A stretch of DNA of 9,598 nucleotides from assembly GCA_023412175.1 (NCBI GenBank), contig JAEYOB010000837.1, forward strand, positions 1-9,598. Direction: 5' to 3'. Made by a program: the position numbers and the translations under genes. The stretch is from Pseudomonadota bacterium (lineage in GTDB: Bacteria > Pseudomonadota > Alphaproteobacteria > Azospirillales > Azospirillaceae). The notes below the pieces were generated by a model. It had not been told where the DNA came from. It made no database searches and worked only from the letters and a program-made list of their open reading frames with translations. Below, piece by piece: positions 1 through 7,574 of this stretch (position 1 is its first letter; the number at the start of each line of letters is the position of its first letter).

Positions 1-367
1 CCATGGCGGGCGTGAACTCCGTTGATCCGTGGTGAAACTGCTTCAGCACCAGAATCATACACGAATTCAGTGGCTTAACCTCGCGTCCGCCACCCCAGCT
101 TCAGCCCTGGTGAATTATCCGGGCTAGAGAGGGGCAAGAACTGATGAGGGCGGCCAAGAATCTTCAGGCGGATGATGTTCCGCCCTACGACACTGTCCGG
201 CAGATCATGCTTCAAATCGTCGACCTTAACGCCGTAGAGGAGCCTGCTGGCGGCCTTCTACGACAGATCGTCGCTCCGCTCAGGGCCGCCAAGCCGGGTC
301 GGGGCGGACCGTGTCCACTAACCCTGGAATGGGCGCCTGATGGCACTCGACCGCCGATGAGCATTGA
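1..367. other. Left-edge stretch with no assignable gene
   Basis: I see no recognisable protein family here on either strand. The first ~87 bases are open on the minus strand for about 27 codons running off the left edge, but I cannot assign that peptide to a family. A weak plus-strand ORF starts at 144 and is listed separately. The stretch lies downstream of the DUF305 gene and probably contains decayed or intergenic accessory DNA. Confidence 0.4.
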
Positions 368-425
368 CAGCGCGTCACCGCGGCGCGCTGCCTTTTCTCA
401 TGCGCTTCACTTCTGGACGGCCTGA
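144..425 (+). CDS. Doubtful small hypothetical ORF (93 aa)
   Basis: This is an ATG-started ORF with a plausible purine-rich ribosome site (AGAGGGG about 9 nt upstream). The N-terminal half looks protein-like, but the C-terminal third is Ser/Arg/Pro-rich and low in coding character. I recognise no family, signal peptide or membrane segment. Two points argue against it: it runs 19 nt into the convergent DUF305 gene, and a terminator-like hairpin with a T-tract (368-396) lies inside it. It may be a fragment of an older gene or simply chance. Confidence 0.18.
   Translation: MRAAKNLQADDVPPYDTVRQIMLQIVDLNAVEEPAGGLLRQIVAPLRAAKPGRGGPCPLTLEWAPDGTRPPMSIDSASPRRAAFSHALHFWTA
368..396 (+). terminator. Terminator-like hairpin near the DUF305 3' end
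   Basis: A perfect 7-bp stem, CAGCGCG (368-374) and CGCGCTG (384-390), encloses a 9-nt loop and is followed on the plus strand by CCTTTTCT. On the minus strand the same hairpin begins 17 nt after the DUF305 stop codon but has almost no T-tract there (TCAATG). It fits a plus-strand intrinsic terminator best. It could also help end or stabilise the DUF305 transcript. Read by eye; no folding energy was computed. Confidence 0.4.
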
Positions 426-832
426 GGTGAGTGGCGGCCGAGCCAGTCCTGAAGCTCCTTGATTTCCTTCGTCTGGTCGTCGATGACTTTCTGGGCCATC
501 TTCTTGAGCTCCGGGTCCTTGCCGTGCTCGAGTTCCACCCGAGCCATGTCGATGGCGCCCTGGTGGTGCGCGATCATCATCGTGGCGAAGTCGCGATCGG
601 CGTTGCCGGTCATCGGCTTGCCCATGTCCTGGTTCATCTTCTGCATCGTCTGCATGTAGGCGCGCGACGCTGGGTCCTTTGGCATCTCGGCCATACCCTG
701 GCCCTGCATCATGCCGCCGGACGGCCCGTGCATGGGCTGGCCGCTCTGACTTTGTGCCAGGGCGGGAGACGCGGTCATGAGCGTGCCCAGCACAATCGAG
801 ACCGCAAGCCGCGCATACCGACACCGTACCAT
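407..832 (-). CDS. DUF305 family periplasmic protein
   Basis: This is a 141-residue exported protein of the DUF305 family, small His/Met-rich helical proteins often found beside copper genes and thought to bind metal; their exact role is not settled. A signal peptide is visible (basic MVRCRYAR, hydrophobic core about residues 9-23, ALA cleavage site at 24-26). A Met/Gly-rich linker follows (about 33-50), then the family core with MMIAHHQGAIDMA at residues 85-97 (His89-His90) and a charged helix to the end. Thirteen of the 141 residues are Met. The ATG at 832 was chosen because AGGAG lies 8 nt upstream and the signal peptide begins there; the reading frame is open further upstream, to 1042, but that extension would bury the signal peptide. 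It lies on the same strand as the efflux cluster but ~2.5 kb beyond it, so it is probably transcribed separately from 833-1020. Confidence 0.9.
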   Translation of the reverse strand: MVRCRYARLAVSIVLGTLMTASPALAQSQSGQPMHGPSGGMMQGQGMAEMPKDPASRAYMQTMQKMNQDMGKPMTGNADRDFATMMIAHHQGAIDMARVELEHGKDPELKKMAQKVIDDQTKEIKELQDWLGRHSPQAVQK

Positions 833-857
833 CGTAAGAACTCCTGCTATGGCGAGA

Positions 858-870
858 GTTCTGAGAGAAC
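858..870. promoter_or_regulatory. Short inverted repeat upstream of DUF305
   Basis: GTTCT-GAG-AGAAC is a perfect 5-bp-arm inverted repeat whose near edge is 26 nt upstream of the DUF305 start codon. That position suits an operator or the 5' leader of that gene. The arms are short enough for chance, and no clear -35/-10 pair accompanies it. Confidence 0.2.
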
Positions 871-986
871 GGTTCCTACGAGGCTGTCGTTCCGCCATGC
901 CGCCTCGGTTCCAACGCCGGCAGAGAAAGATGCAGTCAGTGCGCTGACACCCCTTAACAATTGCACCGGGGCAACTTGGTGATCTA

Positions 987-1002
987 CCCTTCCTAGGTAG
1001 GG
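987..1002. promoter_or_regulatory. 16-bp near-palindrome between divergent genes
   Basis: CCCTTCCTAGGTAGGG is symmetric except for one T/T position in each half, centred on CCTAGG. It lies in the 190-bp space between DUF305 (leftward) and the nuclease-like gene (rightward), about 20 nt before the latter's start codon. Short GC-rich dyads of this size are typical of operators, including those of MerR-type metal sensors, but no convincing promoter elements with the required spacing could be placed around it. It could control either gene. Confidence 0.3.
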
Positions 1003-1022
1003 ACTTTCTCTGGGGAACGGCC

Positions 1023-2294
<1,272 letters not shown>

Positions 2295-2309
2295 AGCCTT
2301 GAAAGACCG

Positions 2310-2329
2310 CGGCCACCCGAAAGTGGCCG
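2310..2329 (+). repeat. Hairpin after the nuclease-like gene
   Basis: A perfect 7-bp stem, CGGCCAC and GTGGCCG, with a 6-nt CCGAAA loop lies 16 nt after the stop codon of the nuclease-like gene. There is no T-tract, so it is at best a transcript-end stabiliser or a Rho-assisted end. Confidence 0.35.
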
Positions 2330-2367
2330 ACGCTCCACGCGGAAAGAATGGTCGCTCGCCGAGCATA

Positions 2368-2390
2368 GGGGGCACGTGGCCCCCATGTTT
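2368..2390 (+). terminator. Possible intrinsic terminator
   Basis: A 6-bp G/C stem, GGGGGC (2368-2373) and GCCCCC (2379-2384), with a 5-nt loop is followed by ATGTTT. The stem is strong and the T-rich tail modest. It sits 74 nt after the nuclease-like gene and could end that transcript before the tRNA. Read by eye only. Confidence 0.35.
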
Positions 2391-2428
2391 CTCCTGCGGG
2401 CGTCCTACTTGCGACCGACCAGGGCACG

Positions 2429-2453
2429 AACGGAGCGCCTCTCCTGCTCCGTT
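2429..2453. repeat. 8-bp perfect inverted repeat upstream of the tRNA
   Basis: AACGGAGC (2429-2436) and GCTCCGTT (2446-2453) form a perfect 8-bp stem with a 9-nt loop, ending 40 nt before the tRNA gene. No T-tract follows on either strand. It may be part of a structured leader or an old mobile-element end; its role is unknown. Confidence 0.4.
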
Positions 2454-2493
2454 GCAGATGCCTGCCACAGTGATGCAGGATCCTCTGTGTGAG

Positions 2494-2567
2494 GCGGGTT
2501 TGGCCCAGAGGTTGGGCACCGGCTTTCCAGGCCGGCTAGGTTGGTTCGAGTCCAACAGCCCGCTCCA
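2494..2567 (+). tRNA. tRNA-Gly(UCC), atypical, CCA encoded
   Basis: A full cloverleaf can be drawn by hand. The acceptor stem is GCGGGTT with AGCCCGC (six Watson-Crick pairs and one G-U). The D stem is GCCC/GGGC with a 7-nt loop. The anticodon stem is CCGGC/GCCGG with loop TTTCCAG, giving anticodon UCC at 2526-2528. There is a 4-nt variable region, then T stem GTTGG/CCAAC with loop TTCGAGT, discriminator U at 2564 and CCA at 2565-2567. Bacterial glycine identity features are present (G1-C72, C2-G71, C35, C36, U73), and 74 nt is the usual length with CCA. Oddities: the position before the T stem is G rather than the usual C, the D-loop ends in T rather than A, and the D, anticodon and T arms differ strongly from the usual housekeeping tRNA-Gly(UCC). 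It may be a supernumerary tRNA on accessory DNA or one starting to decay. IS remnants follow directly. Confidence 0.72.
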
Positions 2568-2625
2568 CCTTCACAGGCCGGCGGGAAGCCAGCCATACCG
2601 ATGGCGTCTGAAAAGTTCCAATGCG

Positions 2626-2735
2626 GACTTCCTCCGCCATGGCCTCGCGCAGCTTGTGGGCCATCACGTAGGTCGTCTTGTACTGCACGCTGAAATCGCG
2701 GCCAAGTTGCAAGGCGCTGATGCCCTTGAAGATCC
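2626..2735 (-). pseudogene. IS1595-type (ISXO2-like) transposase remnant
   Basis: Read on the minus strand, this piece encodes IFKGISALQLGRDFSVQYKT followed by TYVMAHKLREAMAEE. That closely matches the helix-turn-helix segment preceding the catalytic domain in ISXO2-like transposases of the IS1595 family (pattern KGISALQLxRDLxVQYKTAxVLxHKLREAM). Neither the N-terminal zinc-ribbon part nor the DDE/N catalytic part follows in frame, so about 36 codons of an otherwise lost element remain. Its upstream end meets the IS110 fragment at about 2735-2746. No terminal inverted repeats were found. Confidence 0.72.
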
Positions 2736-2742
2736 TGCTCGT

Positions 2743-3030
2743 GCAATGCGCTGGGGCGCGTCGCGCGCCAAGGCAACCTATCTGAAACCGCAATTCCAGC
2801 GCCTGCGCGGACGGCGCAGTGCCAAGAAGGCCGTCTGCGCCGCCTCCATCTTCACCACCGCCTCCCACATGCTCCGAACCGACACAGCCTATCATGACCT
2901 CGGCTCCGAGCACTTCGAGCGCCGGACCAGGGGCGATCAGTCCCGCCGCCTCGTCGTCAAGCTTAGAGACCTCGGCTACAACCTCGAGATCTCGCCGATT
3001 CAGCCTGACCTCAGCGTTGTTTCTTGTTAG
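2743..3030 (+). pseudogene. IS110-type transposase, C-terminal fragment
   Basis: The plus-strand frame ending at TAG 3028-3030 reads RAKATYLKPQFQRLRGRR, then KKAVCAASIFTTASHML, YHDLGSEHFERR and RRLVVKLRDLGYNLEI. This is the conserved C-terminal end of IS110/IS116/IS902 transposases (family pattern RAKxTYLxAQFxRLxxRRGxKKA...YHDLGxxHFxRR...LGYxVEI). Only about the last 95 residues survive. The N-terminal DEDD catalytic part and most of the C-terminal transposase domain are missing, and a one- or two-residue deletion near CAASIF is likely. It cannot be functional. The 5' end is cut exactly where the opposite-strand IS1595 remnant starts, so one element probably inserted into or recombined with the other. 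The frame stays open upstream to 2299 across the tRNA, but that part is not transposase. Confidence 0.75.
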
Positions 3031-3380
3031 TCCTGTGATCCTCCTGACGGCCGTGCATCGGGATCCTTGCCCTCATCGTGGCATAGAGAGCAAAAGCACC
3101 AGCCGCGCTGCCGGTCACCCGACAGGGTCTCCAGTTCATGTCCGCATTCCAGAGTGGACTTAGCTCGAACACCATGGCGGCCGGGCTGACGTGCGGGCAT
3201 CGTGCTGACCACGATCCGGCGTTGCGGTGGCAGCGCCGGGAGGTCGCGCAGAGCGGCGGCTAGTGCACTGTCCCTTCTCCGCCGGCGCGCGGTGTCGGCG
3301 GTTCCCGCCGGAACCGGTCGGAGTGGCCGCTGCCGCACCTTTCTCCTCTTCTTCCGCACGGGATCGACTGGTTGTCTCAT
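3027..3380 (-). CDS. Candidate small Arg/Cys-rich protein (117 aa)
   Basis: No family is recognised. The ORF begins 23 nt after the DUF411 stop on the same strand, and AGGGTGG lies ~5 nt before the ATG at 3380, so translation as the last gene of the metal operon is possible. A GTG at 3389 is an alternative start. The N-terminal two-thirds are strongly Arg/Pro-rich and disordered-looking. The C-terminal part has a Cys/His cluster, ECGHELE and WCFCSLCHDEG (about residues 79-106), that could bind a metal ion. It has no signal peptide. High Arg content is also what random GC-rich sequence gives, and the last bases meet the IS110 fragment end, so this may be chance. Confidence 0.28.
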   Translation of the reverse strand: MRQPVDPVRKKRRKVRQRPLRPVPAGTADTARRRRRDSALAAALRDLPALPPQRRIVVSTMPARQPGRHGVRAKSTLECGHELETLSGDRQRGWCFCSLCHDEGKDPDARPSGGSQD

Positions 3381-3403
3381 GGTATCCACCCTGGACCGCT
3401 GCG

Positions 3404-3940
3404 TCAGTGTTGGGCATAGGTGTGGCTGGCGCCATCCGCACCAATCGCCACGACGTCGTAGGGCTCACCAAGCAGGTCCATGCCGGGCGCACTGGCGGGC
3501 ATGCCGGGGACCGCCAGCCCCTTGACCTCAGGCTTCTCGGCACGCAACCGCTGCACGTCGGACGCTGGAACGTGCCCCTCGAGGACATAGCCGTCCACCA
3601 CGGCGGTGTGGCAGGACTGCATGCCGTCCGGCACGCCCTTGCCGGCCTTGATCAGGTGCATGTCGTCGGTGTCGCGCACCGCGACCGAGAAGCCCGCCGC
3701 CCGCATGTGCTCGACCCACTTGCCGCAGCAGCCACAGCTCGGTGACTTCCACACCGTCATGTCTGCGGCGGCGGCCGGATTGCCGTCGAAGAGCTTCGAG
3801 CCGGCCATGGTATGAACGCCGAGCAGGAGCGTGCCACCGAACAGAAGAAGCCAGCGCCCACGCCGGAACCTCTGGATCATAGCTCCCGAAGCCCACGGCG
3901 ACCGGCTCGATAGCTTCCGCTTCGACTTTCTCCTGGTCAT
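3404..3940 (-). CDS. DUF411 metal-binding protein
   Basis: This is a 178-residue member of the DUF411 family, periplasm-facing proteins that accompany copper and silver resistance genes and have a thioredoxin-like metal-binding core. A basic N-terminus (MTRRKSKRK) is followed by one hydrophobic segment at about residues 30-46 (signal peptide or membrane anchor) and an Ala-rich possible cleavage region at 56-59. The core reads TVWKSPSCGCCGKWVEHM with Cys69, Cys71 and Cys72, followed by MQSCHTAVVDGYVLEGHVP with Cys110, His111 and His123; these are the likely Cu ligands. The ATG at 3940 is preceded by an excellent site (GAAGGAGA, ~6 nt spacing); the Met at residue 21 has no comparable site. It lies 80 nt after the CusF-like gene in the same direction, so co-transcription with the pump is likely. 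The exact biochemical role (metal buffering or delivery) is inferred from family and context. Confidence 0.92.
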   Translation of the reverse strand: MTRRKSKRKLSSRSPWASGAMIQRFRRGRWLLLFGGTLLLGVHTMAGSKLFDGNPAAAADMTVWKSPSCGCCGKWVEHMRAAGFSVAVRDTDDMHLIKAGKGVPDGMQSCHTAVVDGYVLEGHVPASDVQRLRAEKPEVKGLAVPGMPASAPGMDLLGEPYDVVAIGADGASHTYAQH

Positions 3941-4020
3941 GCCTGTCTCCTTCCTCGCACCCGCCGCACGCTCCAGGTCGGATCGGCCCCGGAGCCCGCG
4001 GGGGGTTCAAGGTTTGGCGC

Positions 4021-4377
4021 CTACTTGGCCGGTTTGATCGAATCGATCTGGTACACGCCCTTGGGATCCTTGCCGACGGTGAAGGCCACGGTGTCCCCAA
4101 CCCTCACGGTGCTGAGATCGACCGCCGGGGCGACGCCGAAGTCCATGGTCATCGCCGGCCAGCCAAGCGCCGGGATCGGTCCATGGGTCAGGTTGACGAC
4201 CTTCTTGCCCGCCTCGACGCGGTTGACCTTGCCGGTGCTGGCGGCGGGTTGCTCCGCCGCCTTCTGCACGGGAGTCGGTGCGGGGGCCGCGCCGTGGTTG
4301 TGCATCTGCGCCTGCGCCGCGGAGGCGATGCCGAGGGCGAGGCCGGCGGCGACGATCAGGCTGAGGGTACGATGCAT
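4021..4377 (-). CDS. cusF: CusF-type periplasmic copper/silver chaperone
   Basis: This 118-residue exported protein carries the small beta-barrel CusF domain, which binds one Cu(I) or Ag(I) in the periplasm and passes it to the CusCBA pump. The signal peptide is residues 1-23 (hydrophobic LSLIVAAGLALGIASAA, cleavage after AQA). A short His/Met start to the mature protein (MHNH, 25-28) and a Pro/Ala-rich linker follow. The barrel occupies ~48-116 and holds VNLTHGPIPALGWPAMTMDF with His65, Trp73, Met76 and Met78, equivalent to the known His-Trp-Met-Met site with its cation-pi contact. The start has AAGGAA ~8 nt upstream. Its first 22 nt overlap the 3' end of cusA, and its ribosome site lies inside cusA, suggesting translational coupling. 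Separate CusF genes beside the pump are normal; in some relatives the domain is fused to CusA or CusB. Confidence 0.93.
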   Translation of the reverse strand: MHRTLSLIVAAGLALGIASAAQAQMHNHGAAPAPTPVQKAAEQPAASTGKVNRVEAGKKVVNLTHGPIPALGWPAMTMDFGVAPAVDLSTVRVGDTVAFTVGKDPKGVYQIDSIKPAK

Positions 4378-7300
4378 CGATCAGTTCCTTCCGTTTCAGT
4401 GTGGGATGGGGTGAGATCTTGATGGGGAGGCCGCGGTGTGGCGTCTGCACGCCCCACCTCACGCGCCTTGACCAGGGCGTAGATGGCCGGAATGACCAGC
4501 AGCGTGAGCACGGTCGACGAGATCATCCCGCCGATCATCGGCACGGCGATGCGCTGCATCACCTCCGAGCCGGTGCCGTCGCTCCACATGATCGGCAGCA
4601 GGCCGGCCATGATGGCGACCACGGTCATCATCTTCGGGCGCACGCGCTCGACCGCGCCCTCCATGATGGCGTCGTAGAGGTCCGCCTTGGACATGGAGCG
4701 GCCCTCGGCGGCGCGCTTGCGCTTCATATCCGCGAGCGCGTGATCGAGGTAGATCAGCATGATCACACCGGTCTCGGCGGCGACGCCGGCCAACGCGATG
4801 AAGCCGACCGCCACCGCGACCGAGAGGTTGAAGCCGAGCAAGGACATGTACCAGACGCCGCCGACCAGCGCGAACGGCAGCGACAGCATGACGATCAACG
4901 TCTCGGTGATCCGGCGGAAGTTCAGGTACATCAGCAGGAAGATGATCGCGATGGTCACCGGGATGACGATCTTCAGCTTTTCCGCCGCGCGCTCCATGTA
5001 CTCGAACTGGCCGCTCCAGGTGACGTAGTAGCCGGCCGGCATCGCCACCTGCTCGGCAACCGCCTTGCGGGCCTCGGCGACGTAGCCGCCGATGTCGCGG
5101 TCGCGGATGTCGACGTAGATGTAGGCGGACAGCAGCGCGTTCTCGGTACGCACCGTCGCCGGCCCCTTGGTCAGCCGCACCGAGGCGAGCTGACCCAGCG
5201 GCACCGCACCGCCCATCTCCGGGTGCAGCAGGATGCGGCTGGCGATGGCGTCGGGGTCGCTGCGCAACGCCCGCGGGTAGCGGACGTTCACCGAGAAGCG
5301 CTCGCGCCCCTCCACCGTCGTCGTCACCATCTCGCCGCCGAGCGCGGTCAGAATGGTGTCCTGGAGATCGCCGACGGTCAGGCCGTAGCGGGCGAGTTGC
5401 TCGCGGTTTGGGTCGATCTCCAGGTAGTAGCCGCCGACGATGCGCTCGGCGTAGGCGCTGGTGGTGCCAGGCACTGCCTTGACCACGGTCTCGATCTCGC
5501 GCGCCAGGCGCTCCATCTCCTCCAGATCCTTGCCGAACACCTTGATGCCGATCGGCGTACGGATGCCGGTGGACAGCATGTCGATGCGCGCCCGCAATGG
5601 CATCGTCCAGGCGTTGGAGATGCCGGGCATCTGCACCGCGGTGTCCATCTCGGCCACCAGCTTGTCGTAGGTCATGCCGTCGCGCCACTGATCCTTGGGC
5701 TTCAGGTTGATGACCGTCTCGAACATCTCGGTGGGCGCTGGGTCGGTGGCGGTGACGGCGCGGCCGGCCTTGCCGAAGACCGACTCCACCTCCGGGAAGC
5801 TTTTGAGGATGCGATCCTGCGTCTGAAGCAGTTCCGCCGCCTTGGTGATCGACAGGCCGGGCAACGTGCTCGGCATATAAAGGATCGTGCCCTCGTTGAT
5901 CGTCGGCATGAACTCGCTGCCCAGCTTGGTCGCCGGCACCACCGACCAGCCGAGGATGCCGACGGCGATCAGGATGGTCAGGATCTTGGCCCGCAGCACC
6001 AGCTTGATCATCGGCCGGTACAGCCAGATCAGCAGGCGGTTCACCGGGTTCTTGCGCTCCGGGACGATGCGGCCGCGCACGAACAGCAGCATTAGCACCG
6101 GCACCAGGGTGATCGACAGGAACGCCGCCCCCGCCATGGCGAAGGTTTTGGTGAAGGCCAGCGGTTTGAACAGCCGGCCCTCCTGCGACTCAAGCGTGAA
6201 CACCGGCAGGAACGACACGGTGATCACCAGCAGGCTGAAGAACAGCGCCGGCCCGACCTCCACGGCGGCGTCGATCAGCACCTTGGCCCGGTTGGCGTCC
6301 GGCGGCGCGTGCTCCAAGCGCTTGTGGGCGTTCTCGATCATCACGATGGAGGCGTCCACCATGGCGCCGACGGCGATGGCGATGCCGCCCAGGCTCATGA
6401 TGTTCGAGGTCATGCCCATCCAGTCCATGACGATGATCGCCATGAGCACGCCGACCGGCAGCGTCACGATAGCAACCAGCGCGCTGCGCACGTGCAGCAG
6501 GAAGACGATGCAGACCAGGGCGACGATGAGGCTCTCCTCGATCAGCGTCACCTTGAGGTTGTCCACCGCCCGCAGGATCAGCTCGGAGCGGTCGTAGACA
6601 CTCTCGATGCTGACGCCTTCCGGCAGACCAGCCTTCAACTCCTCCAGCTTGTCCTTGACGCTCTGGATGACGTTCAGCGCGTTCTGCCCGTAACGCTGGA
6701 GCGCGATGCCGCTGACCACCTCGCCCTCGCCGTTCAGCTCGGCGAGGCCGCGGCGCTCGTCCGGGCCGATCTCGACCCGCGCCACATCGCGCAGCAGGAT
6801 CGGCGTGCCGCGGTCAACCTTGAGAACGATCTCCTCGATGTCCTTGGTGCCGCGCAGGTAGCCGCGCCCGCGCACCACGTACTCGGTCTCGGCCATCTCG
6901 ACAACGCGGCCGCCGACGTCCTGGTTGCTCATGCGGATCGCCTGGGCGACCTTGGTCAGCGGCACGCCGTAGGCCTGCAGCTTCTGCGGGTCGACGACCA
7001 CCTGGTACTGCTGGACGAAGCCGCCGACGCTGGCGACCTCGGCCACCCCCTCGGCCTTGGTGAGCTGGTAGCGCAAGTACCAGTCCTGCAGCGTGCGCAG
7101 CTCGGCCAGGGTGCGGTCCTTGGCAAGCACCACGTACTGGTAGACCCAGCCGACGCCGGTGGCGTCGGGACCCAGCGTCGGGGTGACGCCGTTGGGTAGC
7201 CGCTTGGCGGCGAAGTTCAGGTACTCCAGAACGCGCGAACGCGCCCAGTAGATGTCGGTGCCGTCCTCGAAGATGATGTAGACGAAGGACGCCCCGAAGA

Positions 7301-7559
7301 ACGAGAAGCCGCGCACCACCTTGGACTTCGGCACGCTGAGCATGGCGGTGGTGAGCGGATAGGTGACCTGGTCCTCGACCACCTGCGGCGCCTGGCCGGG
7401 GTAGTCGGTGTAGAGGATGACCTGAACGTCGGAGAGGTCGGGCAGCGCGTCCAGCGGGATGCGCGACACCGAGTAAACGCCCGCCCCGACGAGGAACAGC
7501 GTGCCCAGAAGGATCAGCGCGACGTTGCGCGCCGACCAGCGGATGATGGCGGCGATCAT
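4356..7559 (-). CDS. cusA: CusA-type RND heavy-metal efflux pump
   Basis: This 1067-residue HME-RND inner-membrane transporter exports Cu(I)/Ag(I) by proton antiport within a tripartite complex. The RND layout is complete: TM1 at ~9-30, a first periplasmic loop to ~335, six TM helices between ~336 and 541, a second loop to ~860, and the last TM helices between ~862 and 1030. The methionine relay that marks the copper/silver class is present: Met562 (ILYMPSTLPG), Met612 (APTEMFETV) and Met661 (RIDMLSTGI), matching Met573/623/672 of E. coli CusA. The proton-path residues also have counterparts: Asp402 in GAMVDASIVMIEN, Glu929 in GVAAETGVIML and Lys976 in VRPKMMTV. These argue for monovalent copper/silver rather than the divalent substrates of CzcA. 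It starts 15 nt after cusB and has only a moderate ribosome site. The last ~35 residues (from ~1033) are a hydrophilic Thr/Pro/Glu-rich tail whose end overlaps cusF by 22 nt. Confidence 0.96.
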   Translation of the reverse strand: MIAAIIRWSARNVALILLGTLFLVGAGVYSVSRIPLDALPDLSDVQVILYTDYPGQAPQVVEDQVTYPLTTAMLSVPKSKVVRGFSFFGASFVYIIFEDGTDIYWARSRVLEYLNFAAKRLPNGVTPTLGPDATGVGWVYQYVVLAKDRTLAELRTLQDWYLRYQLTKAEGVAEVASVGGFVQQYQVVVDPQKLQAYGVPLTKVAQAIRMSNQDVGGRVVEMAETEYVVRGRGYLRGTKDIEEIVLKVDRGTPILLRDVARVEIGPDERRGLAELNGEGEVVSGIALQRYGQNALNVIQSVKDKLEELKAGLPEGVSIESVYDRSELILRAVDNLKVTLIEESLIVALVCIVFLLHVRSALVAIVTLPVGVLMAIIVMDWMGMTSNIMSLGGIAIAVGAMVDASIVMIENAHKRLEHAPPDANRAKVLIDAAVEVGPALFFSLLVITVSFLPVFTLESQEGRLFKPLAFTKTFAMAGAAFLSITLVPVLMLLFVRGRIVPERKNPVNRLLIWLYRPMIKLVLRAKILTILIAVGILGWSVVPATKLGSEFMPTINEGTILYMPSTLPGLSITKAAELLQTQDRILKSFPEVESVFGKAGRAVTATDPAPTEMFETVINLKPKDQWRDGMTYDKLVAEMDTAVQMPGISNAWTMPLRARIDMLSTGIRTPIGIKVFGKDLEEMERLAREIETVVKAVPGTTSAYAERIVGGYYLEIDPNREQLARYGLTVGDLQDTILTALGGEMVTTTVEGRERFSVNVRYPRALRSDPDAIASRILLHPEMGGAVPLGQLASVRLTKGPATVRTENALLSAYIYVDIRDRDIGGYVAEARKAVAEQVAMPAGYYVTWSGQFEYMERAAEKLKIVIPVTIAIIFLLMYLNFRRITETLIVMLSLPFALVGGVWYMSLLGFNLSVAVAVGFIALAGVAAETGVIMLIYLDHALADMKRKRAAEGRSMSKADLYDAIMEGAVERVRPKMMTVVAIMAGLLPIMWSDGTGSEVMQRIAVPMIGGMISSTVLTLLVIPAIYALVKAREVGRADATPRPPHQDLTPSHTETEGTDRCIVPSA

Positions 7560-7574
7560 GGCGATGCCCCCGCC

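Noticed and set aside
2405..2913. Minus-strand ORFs containing AVGLEPT and WTRTNLAGLES-like strings
   Set aside because: Such peptides are translations of the tRNA gene complement, not proteins. They helped point to the tRNA.
2299..3030. A single 243-aa plus-strand gene
   Set aside because: Its first half spans hairpins, the tRNA and the antisense of the IS1595 remnant. Only the last ~95 codons resemble a protein (IS110), so it is a chance open frame joined to a fragment.
3941..4020. Terminator between the CusF-like and DUF411 genes
   Set aside because: A GC-rich stem (CCCCG/CGGGG) can be drawn, but no T-tract follows on the minus strand and it sits only 80 nt before a strongly initiated co-directional gene.
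4401..6095. Long plus-strand open frame opposite the pump gene
   Set aside because: It is the complement of cusA codons. The product is His/Asp/Arg/Gly-rich without family features, and cusA is unmistakable on the other strand.
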